Part shown: positions 7,754 to 13,913 of the stretch, piece by piece
How positions within the stretch are numbered: the stretch's first letter is position 1
Layout: every line of letters starts with the position of its first letter
Assembly (NCBI GenBank): GCA_012727625.1
Contig: JAAYGP010000110.1
Coordinates: 1-14,180 of the forward strand
Reading direction: 5' to 3'
From: Clostridiaceae bacterium
Lineage (GTDB): Bacteria > Bacillota > Clostridia > DSM-8532
Length of the DNA stretch: 14,180 nucleotides
The notes under the pieces: model-generated
What the model saw: only the letters and a program-made list of their open reading frames with translations
What the model was told of the DNA's origin: nothing
Databases searched by the model: none
Made by a program: the position numbers and the translations under genes

Positions 7754-8233
7754 TTAAGTATCGAAACCATCGTTATTGTCTTTATTGTCCTTATTATCGC
7801 ATTCCTTGCATAAACCATAGAATTTTACCCTGTGATCCTTTATTTTAAAACCATAGTTCCCGTATATTTTGTCCTCAATTTCTTCAAGAAGATCATCCTC
7901 AACCTCGGTTATTTTTTTGCATCTTTCACACAAAAGATGATGATGCCTGTGGGTTTGACCTGTCCGATGGAGCTCGTAACGCGTACATCCGTCTTCAAAA
8001 TCAACGGCATAAATAAATCCCAGCTCCTCAAGAACAGGTAAGGTTCTGTATATTGTTGCAACTCCAACTTCAGGAAATTTCTTCCTGACCAGATCATATA
8101 TTTCCTGGCTGCTCAAATGCTCTCCGTCATGAGCTTCAACCACGTCAAGAACAGCTTTACGTTGCGCCGTTATTTTGTATCCTTTCTCCCTTAGCAGTTG
8201 GGACAAATCCTTTTTTTGTTTCAATATAAACAC
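7754..8233 (-). CDS. fur: Fur family metal-responsive transcriptional repressor
   Basis: This is a Fur-superfamily repressor that binds DNA as a metal-loaded dimer. Residues 10-80 are the winged-helix part (ITAQRKAVLDVV; GVATIYRTLPVLEELGF). Residues 85-145 are the dimerisation and metal part: RYELH, THRHHHLLCERC (His95-His99, Cys102, Cys105) and the second structural zinc pair in YGLCKEC (Cys142, Cys145). HxHHHxxC, the EDDLLEEIE segment and FKIKDHRVKFYGLC resemble Bacillus Fur more than PerR, which has RFDF where this protein has RYEL; PerR or Zur is less likely. The C-terminus ends in a DNK repeat tail (146-155). GTG at 8231-8233 gives 159 residues, but its AAAAAGGA is only 1 nt away. TTG at 8222-8224 (three codons in) has that ribosome binding site 10 nt upstream and may be the real start. 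It is last in the series before a terminator. Confidence 0.92.
   Translation of the reverse strand: MFILKQKKDLSQLLREKGYKITAQRKAVLDVVEAHDGEHLSSQEIYDLVRKKFPEVGVATIYRTLPVLEELGFIYAVDFEDGCTRYELHRTGQTHRHHHLLCERCKKITEVEDDLLEEIEDKIYGNYGFKIKDHRVKFYGLCKECDNKDNKDNNDGFDT
7772..7798 (-). repeat. Three 9-bp tandem repeats in the 3' end of fur
   Basis: On the minus strand three consecutive 9-bp units of the form GA(T/C)AATAAx encode Asp-Asn-Lys, Asp-Asn-Lys, Asp-Asn-Asn, then DGFDT. The repeat adds a short charged tail after the last zinc cysteine without touching the conserved fold. Confidence 0.85.
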
Positions 8234-8247
8234 ATCCTTTTTAAAAC

Positions 8248-8277
8248 ATCATACCTTGACAATCACTTTTATTTCAA
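8248..8277 (-). promoter_or_regulatory. Probable internal promoter for fur
   Basis: On the minus strand, -35 TTGAAA (8272-8277), an 18-nt spacer and -10 TATGAT (8248-8253) end 14 nt before the fur GTG. The leader would be very short. A TGATTGTCA between the boxes faintly resembles half of a Fur box, but I do not count it as an operator. Confidence 0.5.
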
Positions 8278-8301
8278 AAGAAGCATTTGCTTTTTACAAG
8301 T

Positions 8302-8637
8302 TTATACGTCAGACTTATCATTATTTTTTGCTTCATCAGAAACAACCACCTCTGTGTTTTTCTCTCCATAAGAAGTGTTTAGTGTTTTTTTCGTTTCATC
8401 AGAAGCAATCAGATCTGTGTTCGAACCGGCATCTTCACAACCTTTTTCGCTTTCCGGATCAGGCATTTCACGTGCGTAGTACAAAAAGCTGTTCCTGTTA
8501 CGGACAAAGAAGAAATAAAAGAAATAGAGCATAAAAACAATAACGCTTTCAGTTACATATATATGAATAAACAATATATTAATAACAATGAGCAAAAATA
8601 AAACAAGGGCTATCCAGGCAATAATTCTTTGTTTCAT
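8302..8637 (-). CDS. Small membrane protein of unknown function with a repeated acidic tail
   Basis: I do not recognise this 111-residue protein. Two hydrophobic segments are visible (about 5-27 and 31-45), followed by VRNRN. The positive charges after the second segment, and few at the N-terminus, suggest a hairpin with the tail on the cytoplasmic side. The tail (56-111) is hydrophilic, acidic and probably disordered. It contains two copies of a 21-residue unit beginning NTDLIASDE (73) and NTEVVVSDE (94). The start is ATG with AAAAAGGA 9 nt upstream; that ribosome binding site lies in the last codons of the 62-residue ORF, suggesting coupled translation. Its stop is 68 nt before fur. Its position between rarA and fur gives no clear functional clue. 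Confidence 0.7.
   Translation of the reverse strand: MKQRIIAWIALVLFLLIVINILFIHIYVTESVIVFMLYFFYFFFVRNRNSFLYYAREMPDPESEKGCEDAGSNTDLIASDETKKTLNTSYGEKNTEVVVSDEAKNNDKSDV
8332..8421 (-). repeat. Internal 63-bp-period duplication in the 111-residue protein gene
   Basis: Positions 8332-8358 and 8395-8421 match at 23 of 27 bases and lie 63 bp (21 codons) apart, in the same frame. The duplication explains the repeated NTxxxxSDE segments in the tail. Confidence 0.7.
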
Positions 8638-8643
8638 TTCAAT

Positions 8644-8832
8644 TCATCCTTTTTTATGTTTCATGCAGACTTTCGCTGTCTTAAGTACAAGTCCATACAT
8701 TTCGTGCCCTAAAAATGTTTTTACCACCACAAGTTTAAAGCAGTATGATAATTGTACTTTCAATATTTCTGAATGTTCCTTAAAAGTTTTAAAACCCCGC
8801 AATTTCAGAACCGCCTGACATAATTTTTTCAT
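8644..8832 (-). CDS. Small basic protein of unknown function (62 residues)
   Basis: This short ORF fits exactly between rarA and the 111-residue gene: 12 nt after the rarA stop, 6 nt before the next ATG. It is in the same frame as rarA, separated by TGA and four sense codons. The product is lysine-rich with a few hydrophobic stretches (SYCFKLVVVKTF) and three Cys; I recognise no domain and see no clear membrane segment. Codon use resembles the neighbouring genes. The ATG has only a weak CCGGA just upstream, so translation may depend on coupling to rarA termination. Its end carries the ribosome binding site of the next gene. The tight spacing favours a real gene; the weak ribosome binding site counts against it. 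Confidence 0.5.
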   Translation of the reverse strand: MKKLCQAVLKLRGFKTFKEHSEILKVQLSYCFKLVVVKTFLGHEMYGLVLKTAKVCMKHKKG

Positions 8833-8844
8833 ATCCGGTTCTGT

Positions 8845-10161
8845 TCATTCGGCTTCCTGTTCAGATACTCTTTTTCTCCGCTTTTCCAGCCAGTCATGTA
8901 TTTTTGCTTCATAACCATTTTTCGAAGGATTGTAGTATATTGTTCCTCTCATTTCAGCTGGCATGTATTCCTGATCAACAATATTACCCGGATAATCGTG
9001 GACATACAAATATCCCTTTCCATAGCCCAATTCCGACATCCCGGCAACAGGCGCATTGCGAAGATGCATTGGCACCTCACCTGTGTTTTTCGTTTCAATG
9101 TCTGACATTGCGGCTTTTATGCCTTTATAGCATGAATTTGATTTCGGGCTTGTAGCAACCATTACTGCCGCATGAGCCAAAAGAAGCTTTGCCTCAGGCA
9201 TACCTATCCGTTCGATTGCCTGGGCGGCCGCAACGGCCACTGTTAACGCATGGGGATTGGCCATTCCCACATCCTCCGAGGCACATATAATAATCCTGCG
9301 GATCAGAAACTCAGGAGTTTCACCTGCATAAAGCGCCCGGGCAAGATAAAACAATGTCGCGTCAGGATCACTTCCGCGCATTGATTTTATAAAAGCGCTT
9401 ATGTTGTCATAATGAGCGTCTGAAGATTTGTCGAATCTGACAACTTTCCTCTGGATACATTCTTCAACTACTGCATCATTAATAATATACCTGCCGCCTG
9501 GATCAGTTTCAGAGGTTAATACCGCAAGTTCAAGCGCGTTAAGCGCAACTCTTGCGTCCCCGCCAGACAACCTTGCCAGAAGTAAAAGGGTTTCCGGTTC
9601 AATTTCTATATCAAGATTTCCAAATCCGCGCTCTTTATCGTTAAGGGCCTGCTTTAAAATATCCACAATGTTCTCTTCAGACAATGGCTTAAGCATAAAA
9701 ACCGTTGAACGTGATATTAATGCCTTGTTTACTTCGAAAAAAGGGTTCTCAGTAGTTGCTCCAATTAAAACCACCAGACCGTTTTCAACATATGGAAGCA
9801 GCGCATCCTGCTGGGATTTATTAAAACGGTGGATTTCATCAATAAACAGAACGCATCTGCCCGAGGGATTTAAAAACTCATTTTCAGTTTCTTCAACAAT
9901 CTGTTTTATATCCTTAACGCCTGCTGTAACCGCATTTAGTTTGTGGAAAACTGATTTGGTTGTATTGGCAATAATTCGGGCAAGAGAAGTCTTTCCGGTT
10001 CCGGGAGGTCCATAAAGAATTATTGACGAAATTCTGTCTGCCTTAATCATGCGATTCAGTAGCTTACCTATTCCGACAATATGCTCCTGCCCTATAAATT
10101 CATCCAGTGTCCTTGGCATCATACGAAACGCCAATGGTTCTTTTTTTCTGATCTGTTTCAA
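8845..10161 (-). CDS. rarA: Replication-associated recombination protein A (AAA+ ATPase, MgsA/RarA)
   Basis: RarA is a clamp-loader-like AAA+ ATPase that acts at stalled replication forks with single-strand-binding protein. Counting from the TTG start: MPRTLDEFIGQEH (15-27), Walker A GPPGTGKT (51-58), Walker B FIDEIHRF (106-113), the sensor and arginine-finger stretch GATTENPFFEVN..ISR (134-151), sensor 2 GGDAR (200-204), and the C-terminal tetramerisation domain with MRGSDPDATLFYLARAL and ICASEDVGMANP. The length, about 438, is normal. I chose TTG (10159-10161) because GAGAGGGG lies 6 nt upstream. The longer reading from GTG at 10174-10176 adds five residues but has no ribosome binding site. 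It follows trmD by 46 nt with no terminator, so it is probably co-transcribed with rimM-trmD and the small genes below it. Confidence 0.96.
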   Translation of the reverse strand: MKQIRKKEPLAFRMMPRTLDEFIGQEHIVGIGKLLNRMIKADRISSIILYGPPGTGKTSLARIIANTTKSVFHKLNAVTAGVKDIKQIVEETENEFLNPSGRCVLFIDEIHRFNKSQQDALLPYVENGLVVLIGATTENPFFEVNKALISRSTVFMLKPLSEENIVDILKQALNDKERGFGNLDIEIEPETLLLLARLSGGDARVALNALELAVLTSETDPGGRYIINDAVVEECIQRKVVRFDKSSDAHYDNISAFIKSMRGSDPDATLFYLARALYAGETPEFLIRRIIICASEDVGMANPHALTVAVAAAQAIERIGMPEAKLLLAHAAVMVATSPKSNSCYKGIKAAMSDIETKNTGEVPMHLRNAPVAGMSELGYGKGYLYVHDYPGNIVDQEYMPAEMRGTIYYNPSKNGYEAKIHDWLEKRRKRVSEQEAE

Positions 10162-10207
10162 AAAAACCCCTCTCACATATTAATCAGTATAATATAATCA
10201 ATGCTTT

Positions 10208-10936
10208 TCATTTATGCTCCGGGCCCTTTTTTTCGTCCCGTTTGAGTTTTTGCATATACTTTCTGTATAAATCGGGTCTTTTTCTGCGTGTTCTTTCCAG
10301 TTTCTGCTCCTCGCGCCACTTTTGTATGTTAGCATGATGTCCTGACAACAGGATGTCCGGCACACTTCTTGATAAAAACTCAGGCGGACGCGTATACTGC
10401 GGATACTCCAACAACCCGTCATAGTGGGATTCCTGGGAAAAAGCGTCTTCTGACGGCAAAACCCCTTCAACCAGCCTGCTTACACAATCAACAAGAACCA
10501 TAGCCGGAAGCTCGCCGCCTGTCAAAACATAATCGCCGATGGAAATTTCCATATCAACTATCTCTTCAATAATGCGTTCATCAACTCCCTCATAATGCCC
10601 GCACAGGATTACAATATGATTTTCGTTTTTAAGATCATTGGCGATTTTCTGGGTTAACACTTTTCCCTGCGGACTCATGTATATGGTTTTGGGTTTATAC
10701 TTCAGCCCCTTTATAACGTGATTCCATGCGTCATATATCGGCTGTGGCGTCATTACCATTCCGGTACCGCCACCATAGGGATAATCGTCGACTTTTTTAT
10801 GCTTGTCTTTGGAATAATCCCTTATATTATGGGTTCTTACTGTTATAATGCCCTTTTCACGGGCTCTGCCTATTATGCTTTCAGATAAAAACCTGTCAAT
10901 GCTTTCCGGAAACAGAGTTAATATATCAAATATCAT
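10208..10936 (-). CDS. trmD: tRNA (guanine-37-N1)-methyltransferase
   Basis: TrmD methylates N1 of G37, next to the anticodon, using S-adenosylmethionine; the product prevents +1 frameshifting. The 242-residue protein is a SPOUT enzyme with its trefoil knot. MIFDILTLFPE starts it; HNIRDYSKDKHKKVDDYPYG and GGTGMVM follow (36-62), then YMSPQGKVL (86-94), ILCGHYEGVDERI (110-122), ISIGDYVLTGGELPAM (131-146) and LLEYPQYTRPPEF (175-187). The C-terminal tRNA-binding region holds LSGHHANIQKWR. From memory the E. coli catalytic Asp169 sits in EDSF; here QESHYDG puts Glu169 at that place, a conservative change I believe occurs in other clostridia. The ATG overlaps the rimM stop by 4 nt (ATGA), so translation is coupled. 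The usual partner rplS does not follow. Confidence 0.97.
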   Translation of the reverse strand: MIFDILTLFPESIDRFLSESIIGRAREKGIITVRTHNIRDYSKDKHKKVDDYPYGGGTGMVMTPQPIYDAWNHVIKGLKYKPKTIYMSPQGKVLTQKIANDLKNENHIVILCGHYEGVDERIIEEIVDMEISIGDYVLTGGELPAMVLVDCVSRLVEGVLPSEDAFSQESHYDGLLEYPQYTRPPEFLSRSVPDILLSGHHANIQKWREEQKLERTRRKRPDLYRKYMQKLKRDEKKGPEHK

Positions 10937-11445
10937 TTTTTATTTACCAACCCCTCAGGCAGTGAAACAGATATCTTCCTGTTCCCGATATCAACCTTAT
11001 GCACAACTGATTGAACAGCGGGTATCAGGATCTCCCCGTATAATTTTCCTTTAACCACGTAGCAATCATTACCGCCGGCCTGCAATACGTCCGTAACAGT
11101 GCCCAGCAGAGTATCGTTTTCGTATACTTCACAATCAATCAAATCCGCTATAAAATATTCGTCTTCGTCCAATGGCCGGGCATTTTCCCGATCCACTTTC
11201 AGATAACAGTCTTTAAACTCCCGGGCTTTATCCATTGTATCAACACCATACAGCTTTATAAGCACATACTGCTTATGGTACCGTGTTTTTTCAACATCGA
11301 AACGTAGTAAATTGCCGTTTCTTTCAACCCATACCAGCTTTAAATAATTAAATCGCGAAACATCTGATGTTAAGGGCAAAACTTTCAATTCTCCCCTGAC
11401 ACCGTGTGTGTTTATTACTTTGCCTACTGCAAGGTATTCCTCCAA
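10933..11445 (-). CDS. rimM: Ribosome maturation factor RimM
   Basis: RimM binds ribosomal protein S19 and helps mature the 30S head during 16S rRNA processing. The 170-residue product has the N-terminal RimM barrel with VGKVINTHGVRGELKV (7-22) and the PRC-barrel half (about 94-168) with DEYFIADLI, GTVTDVLQAGGNDCYVV, EILIPAV and VSLPEGL. The start is TTG (11443-11445), backed by GGAGGA about 8 nt upstream; no ATG fits. It is first in the tight series leading to fur, and its stop overlaps trmD. I see no clear promoter between it and the terminator at 11504-11531; the AT-rich 11446-11503 must hold one if the series is separate from yajC. rpsP, a common upstream neighbour, is absent. Confidence 0.95.
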   Translation of the reverse strand: MEEYLAVGKVINTHGVRGELKVLPLTSDVSRFNYLKLVWVERNGNLLRFDVEKTRYHKQYVLIKLYGVDTMDKAREFKDCYLKVDRENARPLDEDEYFIADLIDCEVYENDTLLGTVTDVLQAGGNDCYVVKGKLYGEILIPAVQSVVHKVDIGNRKISVSLPEGLVNKK

Positions 11446-11503
11446 AACTGATTCCTCCGATATAAAACTTTATATTCAACCTGAGACTTCTTTTATTTTA
11501 AAT

Positions 11504-11531
11504 AAACCCCGGCAGTGCCCCGCCGGGGTTT
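11504..11531 (-). terminator. Strong hairpin terminator between yajC and rimM
   Basis: A perfect 10-bp stem, AAACCCCGGC (11504-11513) with GCCGGGGTTT (11522-11531), has an 8-nt loop. On the minus strand it runs into TTTATTTAAAAT, a moderate T-run; on the plus strand it runs into TTTTCTTTT, so it can work in both directions. It ends the yajC transcript. Confidence 0.8.
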
Positions 11532-11579
11532 TCTTTTATTAACAGGTACAAGCTTAGATCTCTTAAATGAATCGCATGT

Positions 11580-11617
11580 TTTAATCTGAAATAGGTTTAA
11601 TCTGAAATAGGTTTAAT
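11580..11617. repeat. 16-bp tandem duplication at the yajC 3' end
   Basis: The unit TAATCTGAAATAGGTT occurs twice in a row (11582-11597, 11598-11613), with 6 nt of a third copy split over the two ends. The yajC stop codon sits at the junction, so the second copy lies just outside the gene and the protein end is unchanged. It looks like a recent slippage duplication. Confidence 0.9.
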
Positions 11618-11947
11618 AACCTCTTTTATTGCCCACTTCTTAACAGTAAATTTTGTTCTTTCATTTCCGGATTCAATTGTAAATTCGTCATCTTTAATAT
11701 TAATAATCTTTCCGGAAATTCCCCCTATTGAAATAACCTTATCCCCGACAATTGCCTGATTAATCATTTCACGGGCTTTCTTTTCCTTTTTCTTTTGGGG
11801 CAGTATAAGAATAAGATACATTAATCCAAAAAGAATTATTATAGGCCCAAATTGTACCAAAAACAGCATCAGGCTGTTTCCTTCAAAAGGAACTTCCCCT
11901 CCTGTAGCCGTAGCACCTTCAGCAAAAGCTGACAGTAACCAGTTCAT
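11597..11947 (-). CDS. yajC: Sec translocase accessory subunit YajC
   Basis: YajC is a small single-span membrane protein that joins SecD-SecF at the SecYEG channel. The 116-residue product has a short exported N-terminus, one membrane helix (about 27-49, LFLVQFGPIIILFGLMYLIL) ending in the family signature LPQKKKEKKAREM, and a cytoplasmic domain with VGDKVISIGGISGKI. The ATG is preceded by AAAGGAG about 9 nt upstream. It lies downstream of tgt, as in many bacteria, but secD/secF do not follow; a terminator and rimM do. Its own promoter lies at 12023-12051. Confidence 0.95.
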   Translation of the reverse strand: MNWLLSAFAEGATATGGEVPFEGNSLMLFLVQFGPIIILFGLMYLILILPQKKKEKKAREMINQAIVGDKVISIGGISGKIINIKDDEFTIESGNERTKFTVKKWAIKEVIKPISD

Positions 11948-12022
11948 ATGTTTTTTCTCCTTTCACAATAAAAAGCAAAATTTTAAAGTTTCATCCAACC
12001 TTATTTCTTAAAGCACAGAACC

Positions 12023-12051
12023 ATTATACACAATTACATAAGCCAATTCAA
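12023..12051 (-). promoter_or_regulatory. Sigma-A promoter for yajC
   Basis: On the minus strand, TTGAAT (12046-12051), exactly 17 nt of spacer and a perfect TATAAT (12023-12028). The start would fall near 12016, giving a leader of about 70 nt before the yajC ATG. Confidence 0.8.
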
Positions 12052-12254
12052 CCATTTATTTCACACGAACTGCCAGCCCGGTCAGTACGTTGTTACTGTT
12101 CACACCCTGACCTGATTCAGGTTATGCCAAAGCTGCCCCGGATATTGAGCAATGACGGTTACTGTTTACAGGTTCTGTATAAAGATATTGTGCAACAGGA
12201 GGAAACTTTAGCAGAATGAAGCTTGGAGATGTAAAAAGAGAAGCAAGGAATAGC
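12052..12254. other. Gene-free stretch between tgt and yajC
   Basis: No gene is supported here. It holds the 13-nt palindrome ACCTGATTCAGGT (12110-12122) and a repeated GTTACTGTT (12092-12100, 12158-12166). On the plus strand there is a purine-rich ACAGGAGGAAAC followed 10 nt later by a 17-codon ORF that I do not accept as a gene. Confidence 0.4.
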
Positions 12255-12319
12255 AAGCCGACTGTTTGAGCAAAAATGCAACATACATATTTCCTATGCA
12301 TTTTTGCGAGTTTCGGCTT
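12255..12319. repeat. Long nested hairpin between tgt and yajC
   Basis: AAGCCGA (12255-12261) pairs with TCGGCTT (12313-12319). Inside, GCAAAAATGCA (12270-12280) pairs perfectly with TGCATTTTTGC (12297-12307) around a 16-nt loop. Neither strand has a clean T-run after it, so it is not a standard terminator. It lies about 110-170 nt past the tgt stop and could mark the tgt mRNA 3' end or a small RNA. Confidence 0.6.
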
Positions 12320-12321
12320 TA

Positions 12322-12399
12322 CTGAGCTTTAACTTACCAGCTCTTTAAAATGAAGCTCTTGTTTCCGCTATTTAAAAATATCTGACCTGAGCTTTAACT
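12322..12399. repeat. Pair of 13-bp direct repeats downstream of tgt
   Basis: CTGAGCTTTAACT occurs at 12322-12334 and 12387-12399. The second copy sits inside a weak CCTGA/TCAGG hairpin, followed on the minus strand by TATTTTTAAAT, the best candidate for tgt termination that I can see. Confidence 0.6.
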
Positions 12400-12427
12400 G
12401 AATCAGGCCGGAATTGAATAAAAAAGT

Positions 12428-13549
12428 CTATTTTATATACCCGTATTTTGTGAAAAATTCCTTTCTGAAATCCACAAGGCAGTCGTTTTTTATAGCTTCC
12501 CTTATATTCTCCATAAGTTTAATTAAAAAACGAAGGTTATGCCATGTTGCAAGCCTTAAGCCAAACATCTCTCCGCTTTTGAACAAGTGCCTGATATACG
12601 CTCTGCTGAAATTCCGGCATGCATAACAATCACATTCCGTATCTATGGGAGAGAAATCCTCTGCATATTTCGCGTCCCGCACAATTATTCTTCCATGCGA
12701 TGTAAACACAGTACCATTCCTGCCGATTCTGGAAGGCAAAACACAATCAAACATATCAACACCGCGTATGCTTCCGTCAATAAGATAGTCCGGACTTCCG
12801 ACCCCCATTAAATATCGCGGTTTGTCCTGTGGAAGCAGCGGGACTGTTTGTTCAAGTATTTCATTCATAATCTCCCCTGGTTCCCCGACGCTCAATCCTC
12901 CGATGGCGTATCCGGGAAAATCAAGCTCGACAAGCTGTTTGGCGCTTTCCTGTCTTAAATCCGCATAGGTGCTGCCTTGTACAATACCGAACAATGCTTG
13001 TTTTTCCGGATTTTTGTGGGCTTTTTTGCAACGTACTGCCCAATGGGTTGTCATTTCCATGGATTTTTTTGCATACTCATATTCGCAGGGATATGGTGCA
13101 CATTCATCAAAAGCCATTATAATATCAGAACCCAGGGCATTCTGAATCTCCATGGATATTTCCGGGGATATAAACAGTTTTGAACCGTCAATATGGGATT
13201 TGAATATAACCCCTTCTTCTTTGATATCCCTTAAATCGGCCAGACTGAAAACCTGAAAACCGCCGCTGTCTGTTAAAATGGATCTGTCCCAGTTCATAAA
13301 CTTATGAAGACCCCCGGCCTTTTTAACAATCTCATGTCCCGGGCGTAAAAACAAATGATAAGTGTTTCCAAGAATAATATCAGCGCCTATTTCCTTTAAT
13401 TCATCGGGAGACATTCCCTTAACCGCAGCCTGTGTGCCCACTGGCATAAAAACCGGCGTGTCGAAGCTGCCATGGGGTGTATGAACCCTGCCGAGCCGGG
13501 CTCCGGTTTGTCTGCAAACATGTAATAGCTCATACCATACTGCTGCCAT
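12428..13549 (-). CDS. tgt: tRNA-guanine transglycosylase (queuosine/preQ1 base exchange)
   Basis: Bacterial Tgt swaps guanine 34 of Asp, Asn, His and Tyr tRNAs for the queuosine precursor preQ1. Counting from the chosen ATG: the catalytic-pocket Asp94 is in ILTDSGGFQVFSL and the nucleophile Asp268 in MFDCVLPSRIGRNG. FDECAP (147-152), GIVQGS (188-193) and IGGLSVGEP (216-224) shape the base pocket. The zinc site is CDCYAC with a distant His (Cys306, Cys308, Cys311, His337). The length of 373 is typical. I chose the ATG at 13547-13549, with AAAGGA about 9 nt upstream. A further ATG at 13556-13558 has that sequence directly against it, with no spacing. A promoter lies at 13629-13657. yajC follows after 480 bp; queA and secDF are not seen. 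Confidence 0.97.
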   Translation of the reverse strand: MAAVWYELLHVCRQTGARLGRVHTPHGSFDTPVFMPVGTQAAVKGMSPDELKEIGADIILGNTYHLFLRPGHEIVKKAGGLHKFMNWDRSILTDSGGFQVFSLADLRDIKEEGVIFKSHIDGSKLFISPEISMEIQNALGSDIIMAFDECAPYPCEYEYAKKSMEMTTHWAVRCKKAHKNPEKQALFGIVQGSTYADLRQESAKQLVELDFPGYAIGGLSVGEPGEIMNEILEQTVPLLPQDKPRYLMGVGSPDYLIDGSIRGVDMFDCVLPSRIGRNGTVFTSHGRIIVRDAKYAEDFSPIDTECDCYACRNFSRAYIRHLFKSGEMFGLRLATWHNLRFLIKLMENIREAIKNDCLVDFRKEFFTKYGYIK

Positions 13550-13628
13550 ATAAAACATCCTTTATCATTAATAATACACTTAATAAAAATTTTAGCGGAA
13601 TAAACCCGTTTGTGATTGTTCAGATAAT

Positions 13629-13657
13629 ATCTTAACTTAGTTTTACAAAGCGGTCAA
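13629..13657 (-). promoter_or_regulatory. Sigma-A promoter for tgt
   Basis: On the minus strand TTGACC (13652-13657), 17 nt of spacer and TAAGAT (13629-13634). A start near 13622 gives a leader of about 70 nt. The rest of the gap, 13681-13810, holds GC-rich short repeats (TAAAAACAAACCGG 13692-13705, TAAAAACAACCGG 13718-13730) but no gene. Confidence 0.6.
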
Positions 13658-13659
13658 CG

Positions 13660-13680
13660 GCCGTTTTGCCTGAAAACGGC
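13660..13680. repeat. Hairpin just upstream of the tgt promoter
   Basis: GCCGTTTT (13660-13667) pairs with AAAACGGC (13673-13680) around a 5-nt loop. The dyad AACGGCCGTT overlaps its left arm. It lies directly behind the -35 box, a place where a regulator could bind, though no known site is recognised. Confidence 0.5.
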
Positions 13681-13810
13681 TGAAACGCCGGTAAAAACAA
13701 ACCGGTTTCCGGACGGATAAAAACAACCGGGGTTTTTCAAAGTTTCCTCTTTCGGGGATTCATAATGGTAGAAATTAAACGGGAGTTAATATGAATATAT
13801 AGCGGATAAT

Positions 13811-13855
13811 AAAAAAAGATGGCTGCTGTCCTTAAAGGATAATCGCCATCTTTTT
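13811..13855 (-). terminator. Bidirectional terminator after the right-edge gene
   Basis: AAAAAGATGGC (13813-13823) pairs with GCCATCTTTTT (13845-13855); a small ATCC/GGA pair sits in the loop. Both strands carry T-runs: A-run 13811-13817 gives seven T on the minus strand. It lies about 60 nt after the stop of the partial gene at the right edge. Confidence 0.85.
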
Positions 13856-13913
13856 GCGTAAAATGCTGAGTTGCCTGTTCAGGTATTGAACCTTTCAGAC
13901 ATCCCGGACTATG

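Noticed and set aside
8254..8268. Fur-box-like sequence in the fur promoter
   Set aside because: Only a half match to the 7-1-7 consensus; likely chance in AT-rich DNA.
8175..8534. 119-codon plus-strand open frame crossing fur and the small membrane gene
   Set aside because: Covers two better supported minus-strand genes, and its composition is that of an antisense reading.
9428..10015. 195-codon plus-strand open frame
   Set aside because: It is fully antisense to the highly conserved rarA ATPase core, has serine/threonine-rich low-information composition and no ribosome binding site.
12101..12145. Plus-strand resemblance to the 3' half of a TPP riboswitch (ACCC...CCTGAT...GG-TTAT-GCC)
   Set aside because: The 5' half with CTGAGA is missing, the P4/P5 pairings do not form, and no thiamine gene follows on the plus strand.
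12216..12269. 17-codon plus-strand ORF after ACAGGAGGAAAC
   Set aside because: Too short, ribosome binding site spacing is long, no convincing promoter, and its end overlaps the hairpin.
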